A stretch of 64,000 nucleotides of DNA from Streptomyces albireticuli (GTDB lineage: Bacteria > Actinomycetota > Actinomycetes > Streptomycetales > Streptomycetaceae): contig NZ_CP021744.1 in the NCBI RefSeq assembly GCF_002192455.1, positions 6,403,501-6,467,500 on the forward strand, in the 5' to 3' direction. The translations under genes and the position numbers were made by a program. Numbering within the stretch: the first letter of the stretch is position 1; every line of letters begins with the position of its first letter. Positions 43,601 through 51,440 of this stretch are shown one piece after another. Below the pieces are notes generated by a model. It searched no databases, was not told the DNA's origin, and saw nothing but the letters and a program-made list of their open reading frames with translations.

Positions 43601-45303
43601 CCGACGACGTCCCGGCCCCGGAGAGCATGGAGACGGCGGGTGCCTCCCTGCCCGCCCTGCGCGAGGCCTACCGCGCCGCCTCGCAGCTCTACGAGAAGGT
43701 CGGCGTCGGCGCCGACCTCCGCGCCGAGCAGGCCCGCGCCGAGAGCGACGAGAGCGCGGCCCTCGCCGAGCTCGACCGCCTCACCAACAAGGTCCGGGTC
43801 CGCGCCGCCCAGCTCCTGGAGGGCACCGACGGCTCCGACGGCCCGTCCCGCCAGGCCGCCGTGTCCCGCGCCGAGTCGCTCGTCCAGATGCTGGAGAGCC
43901 GCGCCTCCACCGCGAGCGAGCAGCTCGGCCGGCTGCGCGGCGAGGCCGAGCGGCTCGCCCCCACCGACGGCGACGCCCACACCGAGCTCCCCGAGGACAT
44001 GGCGCCCGCCGACGCCGACGGCGCCAAGGAGCTCCTGCGCACCGCCACCGCCGAACTCGCCGCCCGCGACGACGCCCTGGAGACCGCCCGCCGGGCCCAC
44101 GCCGACCTGCTGCGCGCCCACCGCTCCGCCGAGGACGCGGCCACCGGCTTCGACGACACCGCGGCCCTCCTGCGCGACCTGCTCCGCGACAACACCCCGG
44201 AGGAGGACGGCGAGCGGCCCGAGCCCTACACCGGCTCGCTGGAGGAGGCCCGGCAGACGGCCGCCGAGGCCCGCCGCTCCCTGCGCGGCTGCGCCGGTGA
44301 GCTGTCGGCGGCCGAGGCGTCGGTCCGCGAGGCGAGCGACATCCTCGTCCGGCACGCCAACTCCACCCGCTACGAGCAGGTCCGCACCCCGGCCCGCCAG
44401 CAGATCCGCGAACTGCCCGCGGTCGCCCTGCCGGAGCACGCCGTCGCCTGGGCCGAGGCCTTCGCCCCGCGCCTGCGGGTGCTCACCGACGAGCTGGAGC
44501 AGCTGGAGCGCAACCGCGACAGCATCGTCGACCGGCTGCGCGGCCTGGTCGAGTCCTCCCTCACCACCCTGCGCTCCGCGCAGCGGCTCTCCCGCCTCCC
44601 CGAGGGCCTGGGGGAGTGGTCGGGCCAGGAGTTCCTGCGCATCCGCTTCGAGGACCCGGACCAGGCCACCCTCACCGAGCGGCTCGGCGAGGTCATCGAC
44701 GAGGCGACCCGCTCGGCCGTCAAGAAGAACTCCGACCTGCGCCGCGACGGCATGTCGCTGCTGCTGCGCGGTGTCCAGGCGGCCCTCCAGCCGCGCGGCG
44801 TCGCCGTCGAGATCCTCAAGCCGGACGCCGTGCTGCGCGCCGAGCGCGTCCCGGTGCGCCAGATGGGCGACGTGTTCTCCGGCGGCCAGCTGCTCACCGC
44901 CGCCATCGCGCTGTACTGCACCATGGCGGCGCTGCGCAGCAACGACCGGGGCCGCGACAAGCAGCGGCACGCGGGCACCCTGTTCCTGGACAACCCGATC
45001 GGCCGCGCGAACGCCACCTACCTGCTGGAGCTCCAGCGCGCCGTCGCCGACGCCCTGGGCGTCCAGCTGCTGTACACCACCGGCCTCTTCGACACCACGG
45101 CCCTCGCGGAGTTCCCGCTGGTCATCCGCCTGCGCAACGACGCGGACCTGCGGGCGGGCCTGAAGTACATCAGCGTCGAGGAGCACCTGCGCCCGGGCCT
45201 GCCCCAGGAGCAGGACCCGGACGCGGAGCCGGTGCACGGGCAGATCACCGCGACCCGGATGTTCAAGCGGCCGGCGGAGGAGCCGGTGCCGGCCGAGGCG
45301 TAG
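40606..45303 (+). CDS. SMC-like ATPase (MukB/JetC-like), unusual Walker B
   Basis: 1565 residues. N-terminal ABC half: the Walker A LFLENGGGKSVLLKL has Lys69. Two very long Ala/Glu/Arg coiled-coil arms (about 270-640 and 830-1290) flank a hinge-like globular region at about 640-800 (LPALPGWRYLAQAV; GVVITDADSHARAREVLGAA). The C-terminal ABC half has the signature FSGGQLLTAAIALY (1424-) and a Walker B, GTLFLDNPIGRANATY. There Asp1462 is followed by Asn1463 instead of the catalytic Glu. It probably forms a DNA-loading complex with the two preceding products. No JetD-type nuclease gene follows, so this is not a full Wadjet locus. Confidence 0.82.
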   Translation: MYELSRVRLYSIGPAGARYADTVLDLRGVGAPVPTPAPAQAEFFEDEPTGPPRRPAPAGVLFLENGGGKSVLLKLIFSVMLPGHRNTLGGASSGVLRKFLLADDCGHVALEWQHVLTGESVVVGKVSEWRGRQVSNDPRKFAEAWYSFRPGPGMSLDSLPVAESTAMRPAADGASGARGRRRTMKGFRDVLTEAGKAYPNLDVVWEEIHERWNEHLGELGLDPELFRYQREMNADEGEAAGLFAVKNDSDFTDLLLRAVTDTRDTDGLADLVHGFAHKLGRRAELTAERDFTAGSLDLLSRIAEAAVTRDRTRGVHAGAERRTRTLASRLAARATEERGRAGELAERVAGAAHAVTDAETARGRSALVAAEIAYRHASLALTAAERAAAAQRRELIEARTLHSAWQAAETVLRHRAAADRSARVAAAIREAERDAAPALAARAAAATALVRALNTKAEEGERLANEEEERSAALQEAGEAAHRDATAAATEAQRARSEAGHLRQRLTEVEQETAEAVRAGWLDDTEPDADPARAALAASDAEKPAVAAYEAARESARESAARAKEAAAALARTELSAARAADAASAAEAAHTAEHRAAASIGAEQRLVELLGLPQPTAAGQVPGPRSGPDAPAGAPAGDEAAAAGVPGARRTLEGPLTAEELDRSADALREMLDRSVAASERQMFDLQTAAADDSRILGALGDGGLLPPSADVLAAVEYLGEHGIPALPGWRYLAQAVDPADHATVLAARPELVDGVVITDADSHARAREVLGAASLLPRSAVAVGTAAALLEPAPAAGGGESGVFLVPPNPAMHDERAADDERQALRARATARDEEIRAIAARLAGDRTLAARLTSWRAGCPAGRLAELAAEAERARTAADTAQEELAALRTALAEAEETAAEAARVRDERQEVAARARRVADALAGLAYRLRERASWQSRLRELAEEGAEAEERAAVLVDRARAADEDRRAAQRAADDARRTARALRAERAEIAGAPDDVPAPESMETAGASLPALREAYRAASQLYEKVGVGADLRAEQARAESDESAALAELDRLTNKVRVRAAQLLEGTDGSDGPSRQAAVSRAESLVQMLESRASTASEQLGRLRGEAERLAPTDGDAHTELPEDMAPADADGAKELLRTATAELAARDDALETARRAHADLLRAHRSAEDAATGFDDTAALLRDLLRDNTPEEDGERPEPYTGSLEEARQTAAEARRSLRGCAGELSAAEASVREASDILVRHANSTRYEQVRTPARQQIRELPAVALPEHAVAWAEAFAPRLRVLTDELEQLERNRDSIVDRLRGLVESSLTTLRSAQRLSRLPEGLGEWSGQEFLRIRFEDPDQATLTERLGEVIDEATRSAVKKNSDLRRDGMSLLLRGVQAALQPRGVAVEILKPDAVLRAERVPVRQMGDVFSGGQLLTAAIALYCTMAALRSNDRGRDKQRHAGTLFLDNPIGRANATYLLELQRAVADALGVQLLYTTGLFDTTALAEFPLVIRLRNDADLRAGLKYISVEEHLRPGLPQEQDPDAEPVHGQITATRMFKRPAEEPVPAEA

Positions 45304-45336
45304 CGGCGGTACGGGCGGGCCCGTCCGTACCGCCGC
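45303..45336. terminator. Bidirectional terminator after the condensin operon
   Basis: A 12-base perfect stem GCGGCGGTACGG (45303-45314) with CCGTACCGCCGC (45325-45336), starting at the stop codon and ending before the convergent gene. Confidence 0.8.
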
Positions 45337-45344
45337 GCCGTCGC

Positions 45345-46001
45345 TCAACCGAGGCGGTCCAGCCGGGCGGTGACGCCCGGCTGTTCCGCGTAGCGCCGGC
45401 GGAGCAGCTCCTCCAGGCCGGCCCGCAGCCGCCGCAGCCCGTCGAGCCGGCCGCCCGCGCGGTGCATGGCCTCGTCGATCGCCAGCAGCTCGGCGGCCGG
45501 CACCTCGCTGACGTACGTACGGAGTTCGGCGAGGTCCAGCCGCCGGTTGAAGTCGTGCACGCCGTCCCGCCACCGGTGCAGCAGGGTGAGCAGCTCCTCG
45601 TGGCCCGGCTCGGAGAACACCCCGGAGACCAGCGCGGCGTCCGTCGCGGACTGGACCAGGCGCGGGTGCACCCGGGCCCGGGGCGCCCCGGGGTCCAGCG
45701 GGGCGAACCCGGCGCCGAGCAGCTCGGTGTTCTTCACCAGCTCGTCGGCGAGGGCGTGCAGCGCCTGGGCGCGCCGCTCCCGGGCGGCCGCCCGCCGCTC
45801 CGCGTAGACGCCCGTGACGGCCGCGACGAGCGCGAGCCCGGAGGCGGCGGGCTCGAAGTGGCTGTCGGCGTCGTCGGCGACGGCCACCCACCACACGCAG
45901 ATCCCGAGCGCGGTGAGCAGGCAGGCGAGCGTGAGGGCGGCGAAGAACTGCCGGCTGAGCCGGCTCAGGAGCCTCGCCGGGAGGCCCGCGGGACGGGACA
46001 C
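45345..46001 (-). CDS. Membrane-anchored helical hypothetical protein
   Basis: 218 residues. Two N-terminal membrane helices (FFAALTLACLLTALGICVWW and SGLALVAAVTGVYA) precede a cytoplasmic helical domain of about 150 residues with many Arg/Glu/Leu (ELVKNTELLGAGFAPLDPGA; LLTLLHRWRDGVHDFNRRLD). GTG at 46001 lacks a clear ribosome site, but the gene begins only 15 bases after the methyltransferase stop, which implies co-transcription. No family recognised. Confidence 0.6.
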   Translation of the reverse strand: MSRPAGLPARLLSRLSRQFFAALTLACLLTALGICVWWVAVADDADSHFEPAASGLALVAAVTGVYAERRAAARERRAQALHALADELVKNTELLGAGFAPLDPGAPRARVHPRLVQSATDAALVSGVFSEPGHEELLTLLHRWRDGVHDFNRRLDLAELRTYVSEVPAAELLAIDEAMHRAGGRLDGLRRLRAGLEELLRRRYAEQPGVTARLDRLG

Positions 46002-46016
46002 GGGACGGCCGCGCCG

Positions 46017-47162
46017 TCAGTCGCGGAACGGATTCGGCCCGGTGACCGGGCCCGGCGCCGCCTCGCCGCCCTGGAGCAGCAGCAGCGCCAGCCCGAACGC
46101 CGGCCGGTCGAAGGCCGTGTGCCCCACCTCGTGGGTCTCGCCCGCCTTGGTCACCCGGGCGTCGACCAGCATCTTCTCCAGGCCCTCGCGGGTGTACTTC
46201 CGGCTGAGGTAGAGGCGGATGGTGTCCTGGTCGGGGAAGGGCACCGTGCTGCGGTCGGGCAGCGTCAGCTCCAGGGTGCCCCCGGTGCGGTTGCGGTAGA
46301 CCACCCTCACCAGCAGGGCCCGGTCGTCCTCCACCAGCCCCTCGCAGGTGAGGCTGTTGAGGTCGATCTGGAGGTCGGTGTACTGCATCAGCGCGCTGGT
46401 GACGAACTCGCGGAAGCGCGGGCTGTTCTCGTACTCCTGCGCGGCCGCGCGGGCCGCCTGCTCGTCCTGCCCGGCCGTGCTCGCGACCTCCAGCAGGAAG
46501 CGGTCCTGCGGGCGCAGCAGCTTCTCGGCCAGCAGCGTCAGTAACTGGGTGTCGCTGTCGAAATTGGCCAGGGTGTTGCCCAGCAGCGAATACACCACCG
46601 GCTCGTCGCCCACCACCCGCCGGACCAGCGTGCTCAGCCGGTCGAGGTTGGCGGGCAGCGAGAAGTCCAGCTGCACCGGCAGCACATCGGCGGGCGGCAC
46701 GTGCAGGTGCTCCAGCGCCTCGCGCTGCCCGAGCCGCAGCATCTCGGCGCTCACGTCCACCGGGATGTAGTACCCCGTTCTCCCCTGGCGGTCGAGGTAG
46801 CGCAGCAGCGCCTGGTCCTTCTGGCCCGTGCCCGGGCCCAGGCTCACGTAGTGCAGCGGCCCGGCGGGCAGCCGGTCCGCCACGGCGCGCAGCCGGCGGC
46901 TGAAGGAGCCGATGCTCTCCCGCATCACCGGGTAGTACAGGTCGTTGCAGGCGTGTGCCCACGCCACCGTCGACTCCAGGCCCCAGTAGGAGAAGCCGGA
47001 GGTGATGAGCTTGCCGGAGCCCGAGGGGTCCGGCCCGCGCCGCAGCCCCGCGGTCACCTGGGCGAGCTTGCCCGACTGTTCCTCACCGACCAGGACCACC
47101 GTCCAGCCGGTGTCCCGGAGGATCTCCGGAATGCGTTGCACCGCCTGGTCACGCTCCGCCAT
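46017..47162 (-). CDS. EgtD-like SAM-dependent methyltransferase (Methyltransf_33 family)
   Basis: 381 residues from the ATG at 47162 (GAGGGGG upstream). The N-terminal region GKLITSGFSYWGLESTVAWA recalls the substrate-binding part of histidine-specific methyltransferases. HYVSLGPGTGQKDQALLRYL is SAM motif I, YYIPVDVSAEMLRLG the acidic motif II, and YSLLGNTLANFDSDTQLLTL the post-motif region. Family members include EgtD, which trimethylates histidine for ergothioneine. However, no egtB/egtC is nearby, and motif I (LGPGTG) differs from the LGSGTS I recall in EgtD. The substrate is therefore open, possibly a different amino acid or peptide. Confidence 0.72.
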   Translation of the reverse strand: MAERDQAVQRIPEILRDTGWTVVLVGEEQSGKLAQVTAGLRRGPDPSGSGKLITSGFSYWGLESTVAWAHACNDLYYPVMRESIGSFSRRLRAVADRLPAGPLHYVSLGPGTGQKDQALLRYLDRQGRTGYYIPVDVSAEMLRLGQREALEHLHVPPADVLPVQLDFSLPANLDRLSTLVRRVVGDEPVVYSLLGNTLANFDSDTQLLTLLAEKLLRPQDRFLLEVASTAGQDEQAARAAAQEYENSPRFREFVTSALMQYTDLQIDLNSLTCEGLVEDDRALLVRVVYRNRTGGTLELTLPDRSTVPFPDQDTIRLYLSRKYTREGLEKMLVDARVTKAGETHEVGHTAFDRPAFGLALLLLQGGEAAPGPVTGPNPFRD

Positions 47163-47239
47163 CCGTGCCGCCCCCTCGCCAGCCGACCCCCGTGCGACGG
47201 CGTACGCCCGTCGACCCGAACCTACCCGGCAGCCGAGGA

Positions 47240-47605
47240 TCAGGGGAAGCGTGGGCGACGGGCCCGCCGCACCGCGCGCGCGGTGCTGCTGGGCACCGAG
47301 ACCACACCGTGGCGCTGCCGCCACACCTGCCGCGTCACCCAGACGTCCAGCACCGCCCAGGTGGCGGCCACCACGCTCGCCACCGTGCTCAGCAGCGCCG
47401 GCAGCGCGAGCCAGGACCCGGCGCACGCGAACAGCGTCGCGATCATCGCCTGGACCAGCGTCACCGAGATGACGAGCACCGCGCGCACCGCGGCCGAACG
47501 CACCGGATCCGGCATCCGGTGCCGCCGGGCGGGCTCCTCGACCCACAGCGACCGGGTCCGGTACGACGGGACGTCCGGCGGGACAGCGCCGTGGTTCCGG
47601 TCCAA
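47240..47605 (-). CDS. Small membrane protein, hypothetical
   Basis: 121 residues. A polar N-terminus (about 35 residues), two membrane helices (AVLVISVTLVQAMIATLFAC; LPALLSTVASVVAATWAVLD), and a basic tail RRARRPRFP. TTG start at 47605 with GGGGAGG 9 bases upstream. It precedes the EgtD-like gene on the same strand by 77 bases and may be in one unit with it. Family unknown. Confidence 0.6.
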   Translation of the reverse strand: MDRNHGAVPPDVPSYRTRSLWVEEPARRHRMPDPVRSAAVRAVLVISVTLVQAMIATLFACAGSWLALPALLSTVASVVAATWAVLDVWVTRQVWRQRHGVVSVPSSTARAVRRARRPRFP

Positions 47606-47844
47606 GTCGGCTCACCTCCCCCTCGTCCCCCGCGCCGGCCTCCCCACCCGCGGGCTCCCTCCTGGATGAGCGTGCCACCCCTTCCGATAGTTCCCACGGA
47701 TGGGGAATTCCAGCCATACGGAGGCAGGAGCACAAGGAGATCGCCGTACTGGTCTTCGAGTCTCGTACCACGCAGTAGTAGGCTCACGCCGCATTGTTGT
47801 CGGGAACACCATCCCCGCGCGCCGGGGCTGACGTTGGGGAGGCC

Positions 47845-50331
47845 ATGCGCGTTCGCGGCAAGTCGATCCGCCGCAAGATCGTGGCGCTGCTTCTCGTGCC
47901 GATGGTGTCCCTGACCGGGCTGTGGGCCTTCGCCACCGTGCTCACCGGCCGCGAGGCCGCCCAGCTGCTCTCCGTCGCCGAGGTCTGGCGCAAGGTCGGC
48001 TTCCCCGCCGAGGACATGGTCCGCGCCCTCCAGAAGGAGCGCCGCCAGGCCCTGGTCTACCTCGCCGACCCCCGCCGCTCCGACGCCCTGGCCGCGCTGA
48101 ACGACCGTCAGGCCGCCACCGACCGGATGGTGACCTCCTTCCGGTCCCGCGCCGGCGACCACGTGCGCGAGGACATGAGCGCCTCGGCCGCCGCCCGCTT
48201 CGCCCGCGTCGAGAAGAGCCTGGACGACCTGGACGGCCTGCGCCGCAAGGTCGAGGACGACACCATCGGCCGGCACGGCGCCTTCCAGGCCTACAGCGAG
48301 CTCGTCGAGCCCTACTACGCCTTCCTCGGCAGCCTCAGCGCCCTCCAGGACGCGGAGATGGACAAGCAGGGCCGCGCCCTCGTCGGCATCGCCCGCGCCC
48401 GCGAGGCGCTCTCCCGCGAGGACGCCCTGCTCGCCGCCGCGCTCGTCGGCGGCACCCTCAGCCGCCAGGACCTGCGCGCCGTCTCCGACCGCGTCGCCGA
48501 ACGCCGGATCCTCCACGGCACCAACGCCACCCTCCTCCCGCTCGCCGACCAGAACTCCTTCGAGGACTACTGGCGCGGCTCCACCGCCCGGGCGCTGCGC
48601 GCCGCCGAGGACGCCGTGATCCTCGCCGGCCCCGGCCGGGCACCGCACGACGTCGACGCCCGGCGCTGGCAGGCCGTGGCCGGCCCCGTCCTCGACGACC
48701 TCGCCCGGCTCGGCACCGAGGCCGGCGACCGCTACGCAGACCGCGTCGAGCCCATCGCCGTCGGCGTCCTCACCAAGGCCGCGGTCGCCGCCGTCCTCGG
48801 CCTCGTCGCCCTCGTCGCCTCGCTCGTCATCTCCTTCCGGGTCGGCCGCGGCCTGGTGCGCGACCTGCGCGGGCTCCGCAAGGAGGCCCACGAGGCGTCG
48901 GGCGTACGGCTGCCCGGGGTGATGCGCCGCCTCGCCGCCGGGGAGCGCGTCGACATCGAGGCCGAGGCGCCCCTGCGCCCGCACGGCGCCGACGAGCTCG
49001 GCCAGGTCGGCAAGGCCCTCGACACCCTCCAGCGGGCCGCCGTCGAGGCCGCCGTCAAACAGGCCGACATGCGCCGCGGTGTCTCCGACGTCTTCGTCAA
49101 CCTCGCCCGTCGCAGCCAGGTCCTGCTCCACCGTCAGCTGGCCCTCCTCGACGCCATGGAGCGCCGCACCGAGGACACCGACGAGCTCGCCGACCTCTTC
49201 CGCATCGACCACCTCACCACCCGCATGCGCCGCCACGCCGAGGGGCTCGTGATCCTCTCCGGCGCCGCGCCCGCCCGCCAGTGGCGCAAGCCGATCCGCC
49301 TCATGGACGTCGTCCGCGGCGCCGTGGCCGAGGTCGAGGCGTACGAGCGGATCGAGGTGCGCCGGCTGCCCCGGCTGGCCGTGCTCGGCCCCGCCGTCGG
49401 CGACCTCACCCACCTCCTCGCCGAACTCCTGGAGAACGCCACCGTCTTCTCCCCGCCGCACACCGGCGTCCAGGTCGTCGGCGAGCGCGTGCCCAACGGC
49501 TTCACCCTGGAGATCCACGACCGCGGCCTCGGCATGCCCCCCGAAGCCCTGCTGGAGGCCAACCTCCGGCTCGCCGAGACCCCGGAGTTCGAGCTCTCCG
49601 ACACCGACCGGCTGGGGCTCTTCGTCGTCAGCCGGCTCGCCCAGCGGCACGGCGTGCGCGTCTCCCTCCAGCCCTCCCCGTACGGCGGCACCACGGCCGT
49701 CGTCCTCATCCCCCTGGCGCTGCTCACCGACGGCCCGACCGCCGGCCGCCCGGCCGCGGACGAGGACACCGGCGAGCGGGCCGTCGCCGCGCACCCCGGC
49801 CCGCTCTCCCCGCTGTCGGCGCTCCTGGACCCGGCCCGCCTCCCCGCGCGGGAGCCCGAGCCCTGCCCGTTCGAGAGCCGGCCGGACGAGGACGGCGCGC
49901 CCGAGCACCACCAGGCGGGCGACGGCCCGCTGCCCCTGCCGCGCCGTCGGCCCCCCGTCCTGGTCTCCGACCGCGGGCGCCGGGTGGGCACCCACGAACG
50001 GCCCGGTGACGCCGCCGAGGCGGGGGAGGAGCGGACGCCCACGGGCGGGCTGCCCCGGCGCGTACGGCAGGCGAGCCTCGCACCGCAGCTGAAGGACGAC
50101 CCGGCCGGGCCGGGGACCGCCCGCGCCGCCCGGCCGGACGCCGGCGCGGACCCCGGACGCGACGCCGACGAGGTGCGGGCCAGGATGGCCTCCCTCCAGC
50201 GCGGCTGGCAGCGCGGCCGGGAGGAGAATGAGGCGACACCACCGGACGCGACGCCGGACGCGGCGCGCGCACCGGGTAGACCACCGAGAAGTACAGCACC
50301 AGGAACCACATCTGAGGGGGACGGTCGATGA
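47845..50331 (+). CDS. cvnA: Conservon sensor kinase-like protein CvnA (NIT domain)
   Basis: 828 residues. A short basic N-terminus, membrane helix at about 12-32 (IVALLLVPMVSLTGLWAFAT), an extracellular nitrate/nitrite-sensing-type helical domain (about 40-300), a second helix (AAVAAVLGLVALVASLVISF), HAMP, then the conservon-type kinase core DHLTTRMRRHAEG and ATPase N-box LLENATVFSPP with DRGLGMP. The last 200 residues are disordered Pro/Asp/Arg. GGGGAGG lies very close to the ATG at 47845. An upstream promoter is plausible (TTCGAG, TAGGCT before 47800). First gene of the four-gene conservon; the CvnA proteins act with GTPase CvnD in a signalling complex. Confidence 0.93.
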   Translation: MRVRGKSIRRKIVALLLVPMVSLTGLWAFATVLTGREAAQLLSVAEVWRKVGFPAEDMVRALQKERRQALVYLADPRRSDALAALNDRQAATDRMVTSFRSRAGDHVREDMSASAAARFARVEKSLDDLDGLRRKVEDDTIGRHGAFQAYSELVEPYYAFLGSLSALQDAEMDKQGRALVGIARAREALSREDALLAAALVGGTLSRQDLRAVSDRVAERRILHGTNATLLPLADQNSFEDYWRGSTARALRAAEDAVILAGPGRAPHDVDARRWQAVAGPVLDDLARLGTEAGDRYADRVEPIAVGVLTKAAVAAVLGLVALVASLVISFRVGRGLVRDLRGLRKEAHEASGVRLPGVMRRLAAGERVDIEAEAPLRPHGADELGQVGKALDTLQRAAVEAAVKQADMRRGVSDVFVNLARRSQVLLHRQLALLDAMERRTEDTDELADLFRIDHLTTRMRRHAEGLVILSGAAPARQWRKPIRLMDVVRGAVAEVEAYERIEVRRLPRLAVLGPAVGDLTHLLAELLENATVFSPPHTGVQVVGERVPNGFTLEIHDRGLGMPPEALLEANLRLAETPEFELSDTDRLGLFVVSRLAQRHGVRVSLQPSPYGGTTAVVLIPLALLTDGPTAGRPAADEDTGERAVAAHPGPLSPLSALLDPARLPAREPEPCPFESRPDEDGAPEHHQAGDGPLPLPRRRPPVLVSDRGRRVGTHERPGDAAEAGEERTPTGGLPRRVRQASLAPQLKDDPAGPGTARAARPDAGADPGRDADEVRARMASLQRGWQRGREENEATPPDATPDAARAPGRPPRSTAPGTTSEGDGR

Positions 50332-50795
50332 CCGCACCGAAGGCCGCTATACGCACCGTTGTCACACGCGCCGGGACCGAAGCGGGCGAGAAGGGGCCCA
50401 CGGGCGAGCTCAGCTGGCTCCTCGACGAACTCGTCGAGCGCGTCGGCAGCATCCGTAAGGCACTCGTCCTGTCCGGCGACGGTCTGCCGAAGGGCACCTC
50501 GAAGGACCTCTCCCGCGAGGACGGCGAACATCTGGCCGCCGTCGCCTCCGGCTTCCACAGCCTCGCCAAGGGCGTGGGGCGCCACTTCGACGCCGGCCAG
50601 GTCCGCCAGACCGTCGTCGAGCTGGACGAGGCCTTCCTGTTCGTCACCGCCGCCGGCGACGGCAGCTGTCTGGCCGTGCTCGCGGACGCCGACTCCGACA
50701 TCGGGCTGATCGCCTACGAGATGACGCTGCTCGTCAAGCGGGTGGGCGCGCACCTGGCCACCGCTCCGCGGACCGGCGTGGCCGCCGACGGGTGA
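50328..50795 (+). CDS. cvnB: Conservon roadblock/LC7 protein CvnB
   Basis: 155 residues, overlapping cvnA by ATGA. The roadblock/LC7 fold is evident: LSWLLDELVERVGSIRKALV, then LSGDGLPKGTSKDLSRED, FHSLAKGVGRHFDAGQVRQT and FVTAAGDGSCLAVLADADSD. Such proteins regulate small GTPases, here presumably CvnD, and may dimerise. Soluble and cytoplasmic. Confidence 0.95.
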   Translation: MTAPKAAIRTVVTRAGTEAGEKGPTGELSWLLDELVERVGSIRKALVLSGDGLPKGTSKDLSREDGEHLAAVASGFHSLAKGVGRHFDAGQVRQTVVELDEAFLFVTAAGDGSCLAVLADADSDIGLIAYEMTLLVKRVGAHLATAPRTGVAADG

Positions 50796-51280
50796 CGGCC
50801 GGCATGACCGGAGACGGCACCGGGCCCGCCCCGCCCTCGTGGGCGCGGCCCGCCGGGCCGGGCGGGGCCGGGCCGCCCGACGGGGCCGGGGCGCGCTGGT
50901 ACGACGACGCGGCCGGCCCGGTCGTCCGCCCGTACGCGATGACCCGCGGCCGCACCCGCAGCGCGGCCGAGGGCGCGCTCGACCTGATCGCCGTCGTCAT
51001 CGCCGACGAGGGGTTCACGGGCCGGACCGGGGACGCGCACGCCGCCGCCGACCGCGCCCTGTCCCCGGAGCACCTCGACATCGTCGACCTCACCCGCGAC
51101 GAGCACCGATCCATCGCCGAGCTGGCCGCCGGCCTGGACCTCCCGGTCGGCGTGGTGCGCGTCCTCGTCGGGGACCTGCTGTCCGCCGGGCTCGTGCGCG
51201 TCTCCCGTCCGGTGCCCCCGGCGGAGCTGCCGGACGAAAGCATTCTGCGCGAAGTGATCGACGGGCTCCGGGCGCTCTGA
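50792..51280 (+). CDS. cvnC: Conservon DUF742 protein CvnC
   Basis: 162 residues, GTG overlapping the cvnB stop. DUF742 features: VVRPYAMTRGRTRSA at residues 50-65 and a C-terminal winged-helix-like half, LTRDEHRSIAELAAGLDLPV, VVRVLVGDLLSAGLVRVSRP and ESILREVIDGLRAL. The first 45 residues are Pro/Gly-rich. The role in the CvnA-CvnD complex is unclear; the helix-turn-helix-like half suggests a protein- or DNA-binding module. Confidence 0.94.
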   Translation: MTAGMTGDGTGPAPPSWARPAGPGGAGPPDGAGARWYDDAAGPVVRPYAMTRGRTRSAAEGALDLIAVVIADEGFTGRTGDAHAAADRALSPEHLDIVDLTRDEHRSIAELAAGLDLPVGVVRVLVGDLLSAGLVRVSRPVPPAELPDESILREVIDGLRAL

Positions 51281-51440
51281 GCCGCCGGGGGCCGGTCCCG
51301 TGCCGCCCGGTCCGCAGGGCCGGGTGGCACAGGACGGCCACCCCGAAGGGCTTGTCGTGGCCATGGTCTTTACGGAACGATCACCACCGCGGGCGACGGC
51401 GCTACGCCGGCCCGCCGGAAGGGGAAGGAGGGCCACCACG

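Noticed and set aside
37908..45303. A complete Wadjet (JetABCD) defence system
   Set aside because: No JetD-like nuclease gene lies before or after the three genes; the 3' side ends in a terminator and a convergent membrane-protein gene.
40585..46962. A 2125-codon open frame on the minus strand opposite the SMC-like gene, and similar long frames opposite other genes
   Set aside because: High G+C removes stop codons from antisense frames. The composition is repetitive and lacks conserved motifs, while the plus-strand frame has Walker and signature motifs.
46017..47162. Ergothioneine biosynthesis cluster
   Set aside because: Only an EgtD-like gene is present; no egtA, egtB, egtC or egtE-like frame is nearby.
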